In this document: positions 7,723 through 15,862 of the stretch, one piece after another
Numbering within the stretch: position 1 is the first letter of the stretch
Layout of the letters: the number at the start of each line of letters is the position of its first letter
Source: Segatella paludivivens DSM 17968 = JCM 13650
GTDB taxonomy: Bacteria > Bacteroidota > Bacteroidia > Bacteroidales > Bacteroidaceae
Reading direction: 5' to 3'
Length of the DNA stretch: 64,000 nt
Assembly: GCF_000373185.1 (NCBI RefSeq)
Contig: NZ_KB890671.1
Span: 88,327 to 152,326 of the forward strand
Notes under the pieces: generated by a model
The model's database searches: none
Told to the model about the DNA's origin: nothing
Seen by the model: the letters and a program-made list of their open reading frames with translations, nothing else
Translations under genes and position numbers: made by a program

Positions 7723-8295
7723 TTACTTGTAGTATTTCTCTACAAGCGGAATAATATTGTCGGGAACAAGGTCGTGGAGTGATTCGCATTTTGAAACTCT
7801 GCGCCTTATGTCTGTGCTGCTGACATTATAAAAAGGTGTGTCTGCAAGCGTTACGTTTGTGGGTAGAGTGGTTTTGTCTATCGGCGAATTTTTCCTTGGA
7901 TAAACCACTATGCGGTAGTTGGCGATGATGTCACGATAGTTTTTCCAACGGTCAAAAGCTAACCAGTTGTCGGCTCCAATAATGAGCGTGAACTCACGAT
8001 CGGGAAACTCTTGGGTTAGTCTTTGCAGTGTGTTCCACATGTATGAAGGTTTGGAGAGGTTGAACTCAAAGTCGCTTGCTTTAAGTGCTTTTTCTCCTGA
8101 CAATGCAACTTGGGCAAGTTCCAGCCTATGGGCATCGTCTAAAAGTGATGTTGATGATTTCTTAAACGGATTGAGTGGAGAAACGACAAACCATATCTCA
8201 TCTAGCGAAGTCATTTGCAATAACTGGCTAGCAATGGCAATGTGCCCTGTGTGAATGGGATTGAACGACCCTCCGTATATTCCCGTTCGTATCAT
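7723..8295 (-). CDS. nadD: Nicotinate-nucleotide adenylyltransferase
   Basis: This enzyme joins AMP from ATP to nicotinate mononucleotide in NAD synthesis. The 190 residues show the nucleotidyltransferase signatures: GGSFNPIHTGHIAIA near the N-terminus (the HxGH motif), FTLIIGADNWLAFDRWKNY in the middle and the C-terminal SSTDIRRRV (ISSTxIR). Length is normal for NadD. It is the last gene of a yicC-gmk-nadD operon, 36 bases after gmk, an order common in Bacteroidetes. Confidence 0.95.
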   Translation of the reverse strand: MIRTGIYGGSFNPIHTGHIAIASQLLQMTSLDEIWFVVSPLNPFKKSSTSLLDDAHRLELAQVALSGEKALKASDFEFNLSKPSYMWNTLQRLTQEFPDREFTLIIGADNWLAFDRWKNYRDIIANYRIVVYPRKNSPIDKTTLPTNVTLADTPFYNVSSTDIRRRVSKCESLHDLVPDNIIPLVEKYYK

Positions 8296-8331
8296 TTTTT
8301 GCGAATGTTTAAGAAATCAACAACAGCGTTT

Positions 8332-8904
8332 TTATTCCTCTAGGAAATTCCTTACAAGAGCCAATGTCTCTTTTTCGGCTTCCTCAAGATTATCGTTTAC
8401 GACAACATGGTCGAATTTTGACGCGAATGTTAATTCGTATTCGGCTTTGTCAAGACGTTGCTGAATAACCTCTGGTGTATCAGTGCCACGACCGTTGAGT
8501 CTTTTGCGCAGTTCCTCAATCGAAGGAGGTTGGATGAAAATGCTCATGGCGCGTTTGCCATAAAAATCCTTTATGTTGCATCCGCCTTTTACATCAACGT
8601 CGAAGACAACGCTTTGACCATCATTAAGTTGGTTTTCAACCTGTGATTTCAATGTGCCGTAGAATCTGTCTTGATAAACTTCCTCGTATTCAAGAAACTC
8701 ACCTTTATCAATTTTGGCGCGAAACTCATCAGGAGTGAGGAAGAAATATTCCACACCGTTCTTTTCCGTTCCACGTGGTGGGCGGCTTGTGCATGAAATA
8801 GAGAAATGCAGTTTGAATTCAGGGTGTTCCTTCATCAGCCACTGCACGATTGTACTCTTTCCGCTTCCAGAAGGAGCTGAGAAAATAAGCAGTCCGTTCT
8901 TCAT
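8332..8904 (-). CDS. gmk: Guanylate kinase
   Basis: This 190-residue protein phosphorylates GMP to GDP in the cytoplasm. The Walker A motif SAPSGSGKST lies at about residues 9-18. SCTSRPPRGTEKNGVEYFF (about 37-55) is the GMP-binding segment, and VFDVDVKGG and RLNGRGTDT are also typical. It follows yicC by 2 bases and precedes nadD by 36 bases, so it is the middle gene of a tight operon. Confidence 0.96.
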   Translation of the reverse strand: MKNGLLIFSAPSGSGKSTIVQWLMKEHPEFKLHFSISCTSRPPRGTEKNGVEYFFLTPDEFRAKIDKGEFLEYEEVYQDRFYGTLKSQVENQLNDGQSVVFDVDVKGGCNIKDFYGKRAMSIFIQPPSIEELRKRLNGRGTDTPEVIQQRLDKAEYELTFASKFDHVVVNDNLEEAEKETLALVRNFLEE

Positions 8905-8906
8905 AT

Positions 8907-9782
8907 TTAGAAAGCGTTTAAGACTTGCTCCTTAATCTGTTCAAGTTCGTCTTTCATCTTCACTACTACATTCTGCATTTCAGCCTGATTGCTCTTGCTT
9001 CCAGTAGTGTTGATTTCACGTCCCATTTCCTGAGCGATGAATCCGAGTTTCTTTCCAACAGCTCCGTCCTCGTTCATAGTCTCACGGAAATATTTAAGAT
9101 GGTTGGTTAGTCTTTGCTTTTCCTCGCTGATGTCGAGTTTCTCTATGTAATAAATAAGTTCCTGTTCAAGTCTGTTCTTGTCATAGTCGACGCTAGGAAT
9201 CTGTTCAAGTCCCTTGACAATGCTTTGGCGAATTTTCTCAACACGGCTTTTCTCGAAAGGCTCAATGCTGAGCAGCAGGTTTTCAATGTTATCAACTTTC
9301 TCTGTAAACTTCTTCTGGAGAGCTGCACCTTCCTGCTTTCTGAAAGTAAGTAAGTTGGTAATGGCCTCGTGTATAGCACTGCTTGCGGCAGCCCATTCCT
9401 CATTGGAAAGTTTTTCAACATCATTCTTTATTGTGACATCCGGCATACGAAGAAGAGTGTTAAACCAATCCTGTGGAACTGGAATTCCAGTCTTTTCGGA
9501 AATAGCTTTTATTTGCTTGTAATAATTTTCAACAAGTGCGGCATTAATTGGTGCGGCGTCAACAGCATCGTCCTTCTCAATCCAAATAGAGAAGTCTATT
9601 TTGCCACGTTCCAATTGTTTTGCGACAATCTGACGTATTTCCATCTCCTTTTCTCTGTAGAGTGGAGCGATTCTTGTAGAAAGATCAAGTGTCTTGCTAT
9701 TTAATGACTTAATTTCAACATTAATCTTTTTTTGATTGTAGGTTACGATAGATTTTCCGTAACCGGTCATTGATTGTATCAT
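8907..9782 (-). CDS. yicC: YicC-family endoribonuclease
   Basis: The 291-residue protein starts MIQSMTGYGKSIV, the highly conserved YicC N-terminus, and ends with the DUF1732-type segment (LGFIAQEMGREINTTGSKSN, then EMQNVVVKMKDELEQIKEQV). Enzymes of this family cleave small RNAs in E. coli, and the target here is unknown. It is the first gene of the yicC-gmk-nadD operon. Its promoter region is shared with the divergent tsaB operon, 88 bases away. Confidence 0.92.
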   Translation of the reverse strand: MIQSMTGYGKSIVTYNQKKINVEIKSLNSKTLDLSTRIAPLYREKEMEIRQIVAKQLERGKIDFSIWIEKDDAVDAAPINAALVENYYKQIKAISEKTGIPVPQDWFNTLLRMPDVTIKNDVEKLSNEEWAAASSAIHEAITNLLTFRKQEGAALQKKFTEKVDNIENLLLSIEPFEKSRVEKIRQSIVKGLEQIPSVDYDKNRLEQELIYYIEKLDISEEKQRLTNHLKYFRETMNEDGAVGKKLGFIAQEMGREINTTGSKSNQAEMQNVVVKMKDELEQIKEQVLNAF

Positions 9783-9805
9783 ACTTGTTTCACGTTAAAT
9801 TTCTG

Positions 9806-9813
9806 CAAAAGTA
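9806..9813 (-). promoter_or_regulatory. -7 promoter box for yicC-gmk-nadD
   Basis: The minus-strand reading is TACTTTTG, matching TAnnTTTG, 24 bases before the yicC start codon. The -33 element is not clear. Confidence 0.5.
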
Positions 9814-9835
9814 ATAATTTTGCGGGAAAAAAGCG

Positions 9836-9843
9836 TAAATTTG
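9836..9843 (+). promoter_or_regulatory. -7 promoter box for the tsaB-murA operon
   Basis: TAAATTTG followed by CA lies 28 bases before the tsaB ATG and fits the Bacteroidetes consensus. It lies back to back with the yicC box. Confidence 0.5.
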
Positions 9844-9870
9844 CACTTTATTTAGAATATATTTATTATT

Positions 9871-10563
9871 ATGTCGTGTATATTGAACATTGAAACGAGC
9901 ACAAACGTGTGCTCTGTAGCAGTTAGTAATGACGCCGAATGCATCTTTAACAAAGAAGATTACAGCGGACCACATCACAATGAACAACTTGGACGCTATG
10001 TTGATGAGGCTCTTTCGTTTATAGACAGTCACTCATTAAAATTAGACGCTGTGGCTGTAAGTTGTGGTCCTGGTTCTTATACCGGACTGCGAATAGGTAC
10101 TTCTATGGCAAAAGGAATTTGCTATGGTCGTGATGTGAAGCTGATTGCCATACCGACTTTAGAACTTCTTGCCGTGCCAGTATTATTGAAAGAGCAGGCT
10201 GAGGAAGAGAATGCATTACTAGTGCCAATGCTAGACGCACGCCGCATGGAAGTATATGCACAGGTATTCAATCGCTCACTTCATGAAGTGAGACCAATAA
10301 AGGCTGACGTAGTGACAGTTGATACCTACAAAGAATATCTTGAAAAAGGCCCGGTGTATTTCTTCGGAAACGGAGCGGCAAAGTGTATGGAAGAGATTAA
10401 TAATCCTAACGCACACTTGATAAAAGACGTTGTGCCACTAGCGAAATATATGTTTCCTCTGGCAGAGAAGCGCATCGCGCAAGGGAAGTTTGATGACGTT
10501 GCATATTTCGTGCCGTTCTATCTGAAAGACTTCGTTGCAAAATTGCCTAAAAAATTATTATGA
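9871..10563 (+). CDS. tsaB: tRNA threonylcarbamoyladenosine biosynthesis protein TsaB
   Basis: TsaB is the inactive, structural paralogue of the TsaD ATPase and is needed for the t6A37 modification of ANN-decoding tRNAs. The 230 residues begin with LNIETSTNVCSVAV (about 4-17) and contain the family signature SCGPGSYTGLRIG (about 65-77). Length is normal. It is the first gene of a long plus-strand operon and overlaps the next gene by 4 bases. Confidence 0.93.
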   Translation: MSCILNIETSTNVCSVAVSNDAECIFNKEDYSGPHHNEQLGRYVDEALSFIDSHSLKLDAVAVSCGPGSYTGLRIGTSMAKGICYGRDVKLIAIPTLELLAVPVLLKEQAEEENALLVPMLDARRMEVYAQVFNRSLHEVRPIKADVVTVDTYKEYLEKGPVYFFGNGAAKCMEEINNPNAHLIKDVVPLAKYMFPLAEKRIAQGKFDDVAYFVPFYLKDFVAKLPKKLL

Positions 10564-11210
10564 ATATCCAAGGATTAGACTACAACACACAGCGTGAACA
10601 GCTTGTCATGCCTGAATATGGGCGTGAGGTGCAGAATATGGTTGACATTTGTGGCAAACTTGATACGAAAGCCATGCGTCAATCGTGTGCGGATGCCATT
10701 GTAACCATTATGGAAAGAATGTTTCCCCAAAATCACGAGGACGTAAACTATAAGCAGAAGTTGTGGGACCATCTTGCAATCATGAGTGATTTCAAGTTGG
10801 ACATCGACTGGCCTTACGACATCAGTCAAGCAAACAAGATTGCAGCAAAGCCGCAGCCTATGGCGTATCCGATGACAAAGATTTCGGTGAGACACTATGG
10901 TCACATAATGGCTGAAGTGTTTGAAAGATTGAAGACGATGGAGCCTGGTGAGGAGCGTGACGCACTTACCAAACTAGCTGCTAACCAGATGAAGTTGAGC
11001 CTGATGATGTGGAGTCACGGTTCGTGTGATGACGAGAAGGTAGCTTCTGACTTGGCAAAATATACTGACGGAAAAATTCAGCTTGACTTGAATACATTCG
11101 TTTTCAATAAGATTATGGAGAACGAGCCAGTTGGCAACAACCGTAATAACAATAACCGCAATGGTAATGTTAGTAACAACGGTAACAACAATAAGCGCAG
11201 AAGAAGATAA
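10560..11210 (+). CDS. DUF4290 family protein
   Basis: This 216-residue protein belongs to the Bacteroidetes-specific DUF4290 family, recognisable by DYNTQREQLVMPEYGREVQN near the N-terminus and KLWDHLAIMSDFKLDIDWPY in the middle. The last 30 residues are low-complexity Asn/Arg (GNNRNNNNRNG, ending KRRRR), a basic tail that could bind nucleic acid. Function is unknown. Its constant position between tsaB and murA suggests a housekeeping role. It overlaps tsaB by 4 bases and lies 6 bases before murA. Confidence 0.88.
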   Translation: MNIQGLDYNTQREQLVMPEYGREVQNMVDICGKLDTKAMRQSCADAIVTIMERMFPQNHEDVNYKQKLWDHLAIMSDFKLDIDWPYDISQANKIAAKPQPMAYPMTKISVRHYGHIMAEVFERLKTMEPGEERDALTKLAANQMKLSLMMWSHGSCDDEKVASDLAKYTDGKIQLDLNTFVFNKIMENEPVGNNRNNNNRNGNVSNNGNNNKRRRR

Positions 11211-11216
11211 AAGCTA

Positions 11217-12527
11217 ATGGAATCATTCATCATAGAAGGTGGACACCGACTTAAAGGAACCATCACTCCACAGGGAGCTAAAAACGAGGCTTTGGAAGTT
11301 ATTTGCGCAATATTGCTAACTTCAGATCCTGTGAGAATAAAGAATATTCCAGAAATACTGGATGTTAAAAATCTCATTAGATTGCTGAAGGATATTGGCG
11401 TAAAGATAACGCATAATGCTGAAAATGATTACACTTTTCAGGCTGACGAACTGAATCTAGACTATCTTGAAAGTCAGGAGTTCGTGAGCAAATGTTCTTC
11501 TCTGCGAGGTAGTGTGCTTATGATAGGTCCGTTGCTTGGTAGATTTGGAAAGGCTACCATTGCCAAACCAGGTGGTGACAAGATAGGGCGTAGACGACTT
11601 GATACTCATTTCCTAGGATTCAAGCATCTTGGAGCAAAATTCGTAAAAGACCCAGAACGTGATGTTTTCAAGATTGAAAGCAAAAAACTTAAAGGTTGCT
11701 ACATGCTGCTTGATGAGGCTTCGGTTACCGGAACGGCAAACATTATAATGGCTGCCGTTATGGCGAAGGGCACAACGACAATATATAATGCCGCATGTGA
11801 ACCTTATATTCAGCAACTGTGCCACTTGCTTAACGCAATGGGTGCAAATATCAGCGGAATAGCAAGTAACCTGATTTCAATTGTCGGTGTAGACAAACTT
11901 CACGGTGCCGACCACACTATATTGCCAGATATGATAGAAGTTGGCTCTTTTATCGGAATGGCTGCAATGGTGGGTGACGGAGTAAGAATAAAGAATGTAT
12001 CGCTGAAAGATCTCGGTATTATCCCTGATGCGTTCAGACGACTTGGAGTGAAGATAGAAACTGAAGGCGATGATCTTATTATTCCACATCAACCGCATTA
12101 TGTAGTCGATTCTTTTATTGACGGAACGATAATGACTCTTGCTGATGCTCCTTGGCCAGGCTTGACGCCAGACCTTATTTCGGTGCTTCTTGTTGTAGCT
12201 ACACAGGCTCGTGGTTCTGTGCTTATTCATCAGAAAATGTTTGAAAGCCGCTTGTTCTTTGTAGACAAATTGATAGATATGGGAGCACAGATCATACTTT
12301 GCGACCCACACCGTGCTGTTGTCGTAGGTCACGATCATAAATTGATTTTACGCGCAGGACGAATGACAAGTCCTGATATCCGTGCAGGTATTGCACTTCT
12401 TATTGCCGCCATGAGTGCGGAAGGAACAAGTTGCATTGCAAATATTGCACAGATAGACCGTGGTTATGAGAATATTGAAAATAGACTTAATAAACTTGGT
12501 GCCTGCATCAAACGAGTAGATGATTAG
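11217..12527 (+). CDS. murA: UDP-N-acetylglucosamine 1-carboxyvinyltransferase with Asp at the fosfomycin-target position
   Basis: MurA performs the first committed step of peptidoglycan synthesis, moving enolpyruvate from PEP to UDP-GlcNAc. The 436 residues include PQGAKNEALE (about 18-27, with the conserved Lys22) and the loop KPGGDKIGRRRLDTH (about 117-131). In most MurA proteins this loop reads PGGC, and the Cys is the residue alkylated by fosfomycin. Here codon 121 is GAC (11577-11579), so Asp replaces it. The same substitution is known from naturally fosfomycin-resistant MurA of Mycobacterium and Chlamydia. The gene overlaps rimM by 8 bases. Confidence 0.95.
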   Translation: MESFIIEGGHRLKGTITPQGAKNEALEVICAILLTSDPVRIKNIPEILDVKNLIRLLKDIGVKITHNAENDYTFQADELNLDYLESQEFVSKCSSLRGSVLMIGPLLGRFGKATIAKPGGDKIGRRRLDTHFLGFKHLGAKFVKDPERDVFKIESKKLKGCYMLLDEASVTGTANIIMAAVMAKGTTTIYNAACEPYIQQLCHLLNAMGANISGIASNLISIVGVDKLHGADHTILPDMIEVGSFIGMAAMVGDGVRIKNVSLKDLGIIPDAFRRLGVKIETEGDDLIIPHQPHYVVDSFIDGTIMTLADAPWPGLTPDLISVLLVVATQARGSVLIHQKMFESRLFFVDKLIDMGAQIILCDPHRAVVVGHDHKLILRAGRMTSPDIRAGIALLIAAMSAEGTSCIANIAQIDRGYENIENRLNKLGACIKRVDD

Positions 12528-13041
12528 ACGTGAAGAAGTATATAAAATAGGTAAGCTGGGAAAACCTCATGGAGTGAAAGGCGAAATATCGTTCATGTTT
12601 GACGATGACGTCTTTGACCGTGTAGACGCAGATTATCTAGTCTTGGACGTTGATGGAATATTGGTACCATTCTTTATAGATGAATACCGTTTCCGCAGCG
12701 ACGAGAGTGCACTTATGAAATTTGAGGATATTGATACTCAGGATAAAGCTCGTGACCTTACTGGTGACGAAGTCTATTTTCCACGAAGTCTTTCTGACGG
12801 CGGTGATGAAAATGTGTCTTGGGCTGAAATCTTCGGTTTCGAAGTTGTTGATAAAAACACCAATAAGACAATAGGTGTAATAAAGTCAGTAGACGACTCA
12901 ACCATTAACACGCTTTTTGAAATAGAGACCAATGATGGCAAGGAAGTTCTTGTTCCTGCCAATGAGGATCTAATTCATGAAGCCGATATGGATAATCGCC
13001 GAATAAAGATGTTTATTCCGGAAGGTCTGCTCGACCTGTAA
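12520..13041 (+). CDS. rimM: Ribosome maturation factor RimM
   Basis: RimM binds the 30S head and assists 16S rRNA processing. The 173 residues show the RimM N-terminal barrel (KIGKLGKPHGVKGEISF, about 7-23) and the PRC-barrel-like C-terminal half (ETNDGKEVLVPANEDLI, about 137-153). Length is standard. The start overlaps murA by 8 bases, which favours the ATG at 12520. dxr follows after 20 bases. Confidence 0.93.
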   Translation: MIRREEVYKIGKLGKPHGVKGEISFMFDDDVFDRVDADYLVLDVDGILVPFFIDEYRFRSDESALMKFEDIDTQDKARDLTGDEVYFPRSLSDGGDENVSWAEIFGFEVVDKNTNKTIGVIKSVDDSTINTLFEIETNDGKEVLVPANEDLIHEADMDNRRIKMFIPEGLLDL

Positions 13042-13061
13042 CATTCACATTATATATATTA

Positions 13062-14231
13062 ATGAAGAAACAACAAATATGTATCCTCGGTTCTACGGGA
13101 AGTATAGGAACACAGGCGCTTGATGTAATCTCGCAGCATGGAGACCTGTACGAAGTGTACTGTCTCACTGCCAACAACAGTGTTGAGAAACTTTCCGAAC
13201 AGGCTCATAAGTTCAAGCCTGCTGCAGTGGTTATTGCTAACGAGGAGAAATATAAGGAATTGCAAGACCTGCTTGCTGATGAACCTGATATCAAAATTTA
13301 TGCAGGAAAGTCGGCGCTTGAACAGATTGTTGAAGCTGAACCTATTGACATGGTTCTTGCTGCAATGGTAGGGTTCTCAGGATTTCTTCCAACAATAAAT
13401 GCAATCAAGGCGCATAAGAAGATTTGTCTTGCTAACAAGGAAACTCTAGTTGTAGCAGGAGAACTTATATGTAATCTTGCAAAGGAAAACCATGTTCCAA
13501 TATTGCCAGTAGACAGTGAACATAGTGCAATATTCCAGAGTATTGTTGGTGACGCTGACAATGAAATTGAAAAGATATTGCTTACTTGTTCAGGAGGTCC
13601 GTTCAGATTATTTTCTGATGAACAGCTGAATACTGTGACCGCAGCTGATGCATTGAAGCACCCTACTTGGAATATGGGAGCCAAAATCACCATTGACTCA
13701 GCTTCACTTATGAACAAAGGCTTTGAGGTGATGGAGGCTAAATGGTTGTTTGGTGTTCCTGCAGAGAGAATCCAAGTACTGATTCATCCGCAGAGCGTTG
13801 TTCACAGTGCAGTGCAGTTTGTTGATGGTGCGGTGAAGGCTCAGTTGGGAGTTCCAGACATGAGGCTACCAATACAATACGCATTCTCATTTCCCAAGAG
13901 GTTACCGCTGAACGGTGAACGTCTTGACTTGTTCAAACAGCAGAAGCTGGAATTCTTTGAACCGGATATAAAGAAGTTTAAATGTCTTGCTCTGGCTTAT
14001 GATGCAATTAATAAGGGTGGAAACATGCCTTGTATTCTGAATGCAGCCAACGAAATAGCAAATTCAGCATTCAGAAAAGAGCAATGCTCTTTCAAAGGAA
14101 TGGCGACGATTATAGAGCAGACTATGGCTAAAGCCACATTTGACATGAATCCTAATCTTGATGTCTATTTGCAGACAGACAAGGAGGCGCGAGCAATAGC
14201 AAGCGAAATCATCAAAAATATTAATGAATAA
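13062..14231 (+). CDS. dxr: 1-deoxy-D-xylulose 5-phosphate reductoisomerase
   Basis: Dxr converts DXP to MEP using NADPH in the non-mevalonate isoprenoid pathway. The 389 residues begin with the dinucleotide-binding GSTGSIGTQALDVI (about 9-22). ANKETLVVAGE (about 125-135), LPVDSEHSAIFQ (about 148-159) and HPQSVVHSAVQF fit the metal and substrate sites. The enzyme is a second fosfomycin-class target (fosmidomycin). The gene sits between rimM (20 bases) and rseP (15 bases). Confidence 0.96.
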   Translation: MKKQQICILGSTGSIGTQALDVISQHGDLYEVYCLTANNSVEKLSEQAHKFKPAAVVIANEEKYKELQDLLADEPDIKIYAGKSALEQIVEAEPIDMVLAAMVGFSGFLPTINAIKAHKKICLANKETLVVAGELICNLAKENHVPILPVDSEHSAIFQSIVGDADNEIEKILLTCSGGPFRLFSDEQLNTVTAADALKHPTWNMGAKITIDSASLMNKGFEVMEAKWLFGVPAERIQVLIHPQSVVHSAVQFVDGAVKAQLGVPDMRLPIQYAFSFPKRLPLNGERLDLFKQQKLEFFEPDIKKFKCLALAYDAINKGGNMPCILNAANEIANSAFRKEQCSFKGMATIIEQTMAKATFDMNPNLDVYLQTDKEARAIASEIIKNINE

Positions 14232-14246
14232 CGAATATAATCAGTA

Positions 14247-15641
14247 ATGGAAGTATTTTTAGTAAGATTATTACAGTTTCTGTTGTCAATATCACTTTTG
14301 GTTCTGCTTCATGAGGGAGGACACCTGTTCTTCGCAAAACTGTTTGGAATAAGAGTCGAGAAGTTCTATATATTTATGGACCTTGGAATTGGTAAATGGG
14401 GTGGAAGTCTATTCCGTTTCAAACCAAAGAAGAGTGACACAGAATATGGTATGGGTTGGTTGCCATTGGGTGGCTACTGCAAAATATCAGGAATGATAGA
14501 CGAAAGTTTTGACACAGAGCAAATGTCTAAACCTGCAGAGGCTTGGGAATTCCGCTCAAAACCAGCTTGGCAGAGATTGCTTGTTATGATTGGTGGAGTT
14601 TCTGTAAACTTTATCCTAGCTCTTTTCATTTATGCAATGTTGATGTTCTCATGGGGCGAGACTTACGTTCAGACAAAAGACATGAAGCAAGGCTTTGTGT
14701 TTAATGAGGAGGCAAAGAGCTACGGATTCAAGGATCATGATGTTCTGCTTGGAACAGAAAACGGAGCTTTCAAGGATTTCGGTGCTAAAATGTACCGTGA
14801 AATATCTAAAGCTAAGCGTGTTGATGTAATGCGTGACGGTAAGAAAGTGAGCATTGCACTTACTGGCGATCTGAATCTGCTTGACATGATAAAGACAACC
14901 CCAGCGTTCTGCCTTCCTTATGTTCCTGCAAATGTGGACTCGGTAATGGCTGGGGGGCCTGCGGCTAAGGCTGGAATAAAGAAGGGCGACAAGATTGTTG
15001 CACTTAATGGTAAGAAGATAACTTCTTCTAATCAGTTTACTAACGAATTATCTATCCTTGACGATGTTCTTGCTTCAGCAAAGACTCATGCAGACAGTGT
15101 TAAGGTGCGCACGGTAACTGTAGGCGTTATTGCAAATGGTGCAGATTCTGCTGTTGCAAAAAAGATGTTGCTTACACAAGACTTGAAACTTGCTATAGGA
15201 TTCCCTGCAATAAATACCCTTTACACTCCTTTCCATAAGAGCTATGGTTTCTTTGAAAGTATTCCTGCTGGAATCAAATATGGTTGGGATATTCTTCATG
15301 GTTACGTGAGTGACATGAAATATGTATTCTCTGCAGACGGAGCTAAGAGCCTCGGAGGTTTTGGAGCAATAGGCAGTATGTTCCCATCTACATGGGATTG
15401 GTACGTATTCTGGAAGATGACAGCTTTCTTAAGCATTATTCTTGCTTTCATGAATATTCTCCCAATTCCTGCACTCGACGGTGGACATGTTTTGTTTCTT
15501 ATATATGAAATTATCACTGGACGAAAGTTAGGTGAAAAGTTTATGATTAGAGCAGAATACATTGGAATATCAATCTTGATATTATTAATGGTGGTCGCCA
15601 ATCTCAACGATATTTTACGTTGGCTGGGCTATATGCATTAG
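14247..15641 (+). CDS. rseP: RseP-type site-2 zinc metalloprotease
   Basis: This 464-residue intramembrane protease carries HEGGH at residues 22-26 in the first transmembrane helix and the second catalytic motif NILPIPALDGGH near residues 406-417. Between them lies a PDZ region with GPAAKAGIKKGDKIVALNGKK (split by a loop). RseP proteases cleave anti-sigma factors or remnant signal peptides in the inner membrane. It is the last gene of the tsaB-to-rseP operon, followed by a clear terminator. The substrate is not evident here. Confidence 0.94.
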   Translation: MEVFLVRLLQFLLSISLLVLLHEGGHLFFAKLFGIRVEKFYIFMDLGIGKWGGSLFRFKPKKSDTEYGMGWLPLGGYCKISGMIDESFDTEQMSKPAEAWEFRSKPAWQRLLVMIGGVSVNFILALFIYAMLMFSWGETYVQTKDMKQGFVFNEEAKSYGFKDHDVLLGTENGAFKDFGAKMYREISKAKRVDVMRDGKKVSIALTGDLNLLDMIKTTPAFCLPYVPANVDSVMAGGPAAKAGIKKGDKIVALNGKKITSSNQFTNELSILDDVLASAKTHADSVKVRTVTVGVIANGADSAVAKKMLLTQDLKLAIGFPAINTLYTPFHKSYGFFESIPAGIKYGWDILHGYVSDMKYVFSADGAKSLGGFGAIGSMFPSTWDWYVFWKMTAFLSIILAFMNILPIPALDGGHVLFLIYEIITGRKLGEKFMIRAEYIGISILILLMVVANLNDILRWLGYMH

Positions 15642-15669
15642 AAAAAATCTTATTTTTTAAATAAAGTAT

Positions 15670-15715
15670 CAAACTGTAAGCTTTCAGAATTAGAATGCTT
15701 ACAGTTTGTTTTGTT
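15670..15715 (+). terminator. Terminator of the tsaB-rseP operon
   Basis: A perfect 12-bp stem (caaactgtaagc / gcttacagtttg) with a 15-base loop is followed by ttttgtttt. Confidence 0.85.
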
Positions 15716-15781
15716 TTAGACTAATATTGGTAATATTTTGTTATCAGGTTGAATAATTAAATAAATTACAGTGAACGTTTA

Positions 15782-15797
15782 GACATACTTAAATGTC
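15782..15797. promoter_or_regulatory. Imperfect palindrome upstream of gltB
   Basis: GACAT-acttaa-ATGTC is a 16-base near-palindrome centred 30 bases upstream of the gltB -7 box, overlapping the expected -33 region. It could be an operator. A related GACAT-N7-ATGTC element lies at 31921-31937 beside the PII/porin genes. Confidence 0.3.
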
Positions 15798-15815
15798 ATT
15801 TTGAAACTAATTTAG

Positions 15816-15823
15816 TAATTTTG
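15816..15823 (+). promoter_or_regulatory. -7 promoter box for gltBD
   Basis: TAATTTTG followed by CA lies 40 bases before the gltB ATG and matches TAnnTTTG. No clear -33 TTTG is present, which would fit an activated promoter. Confidence 0.5.
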
Positions 15824-15862
15824 CAATCAGATTGAAAGGCAAACAAGAAAATTACTAAATAA

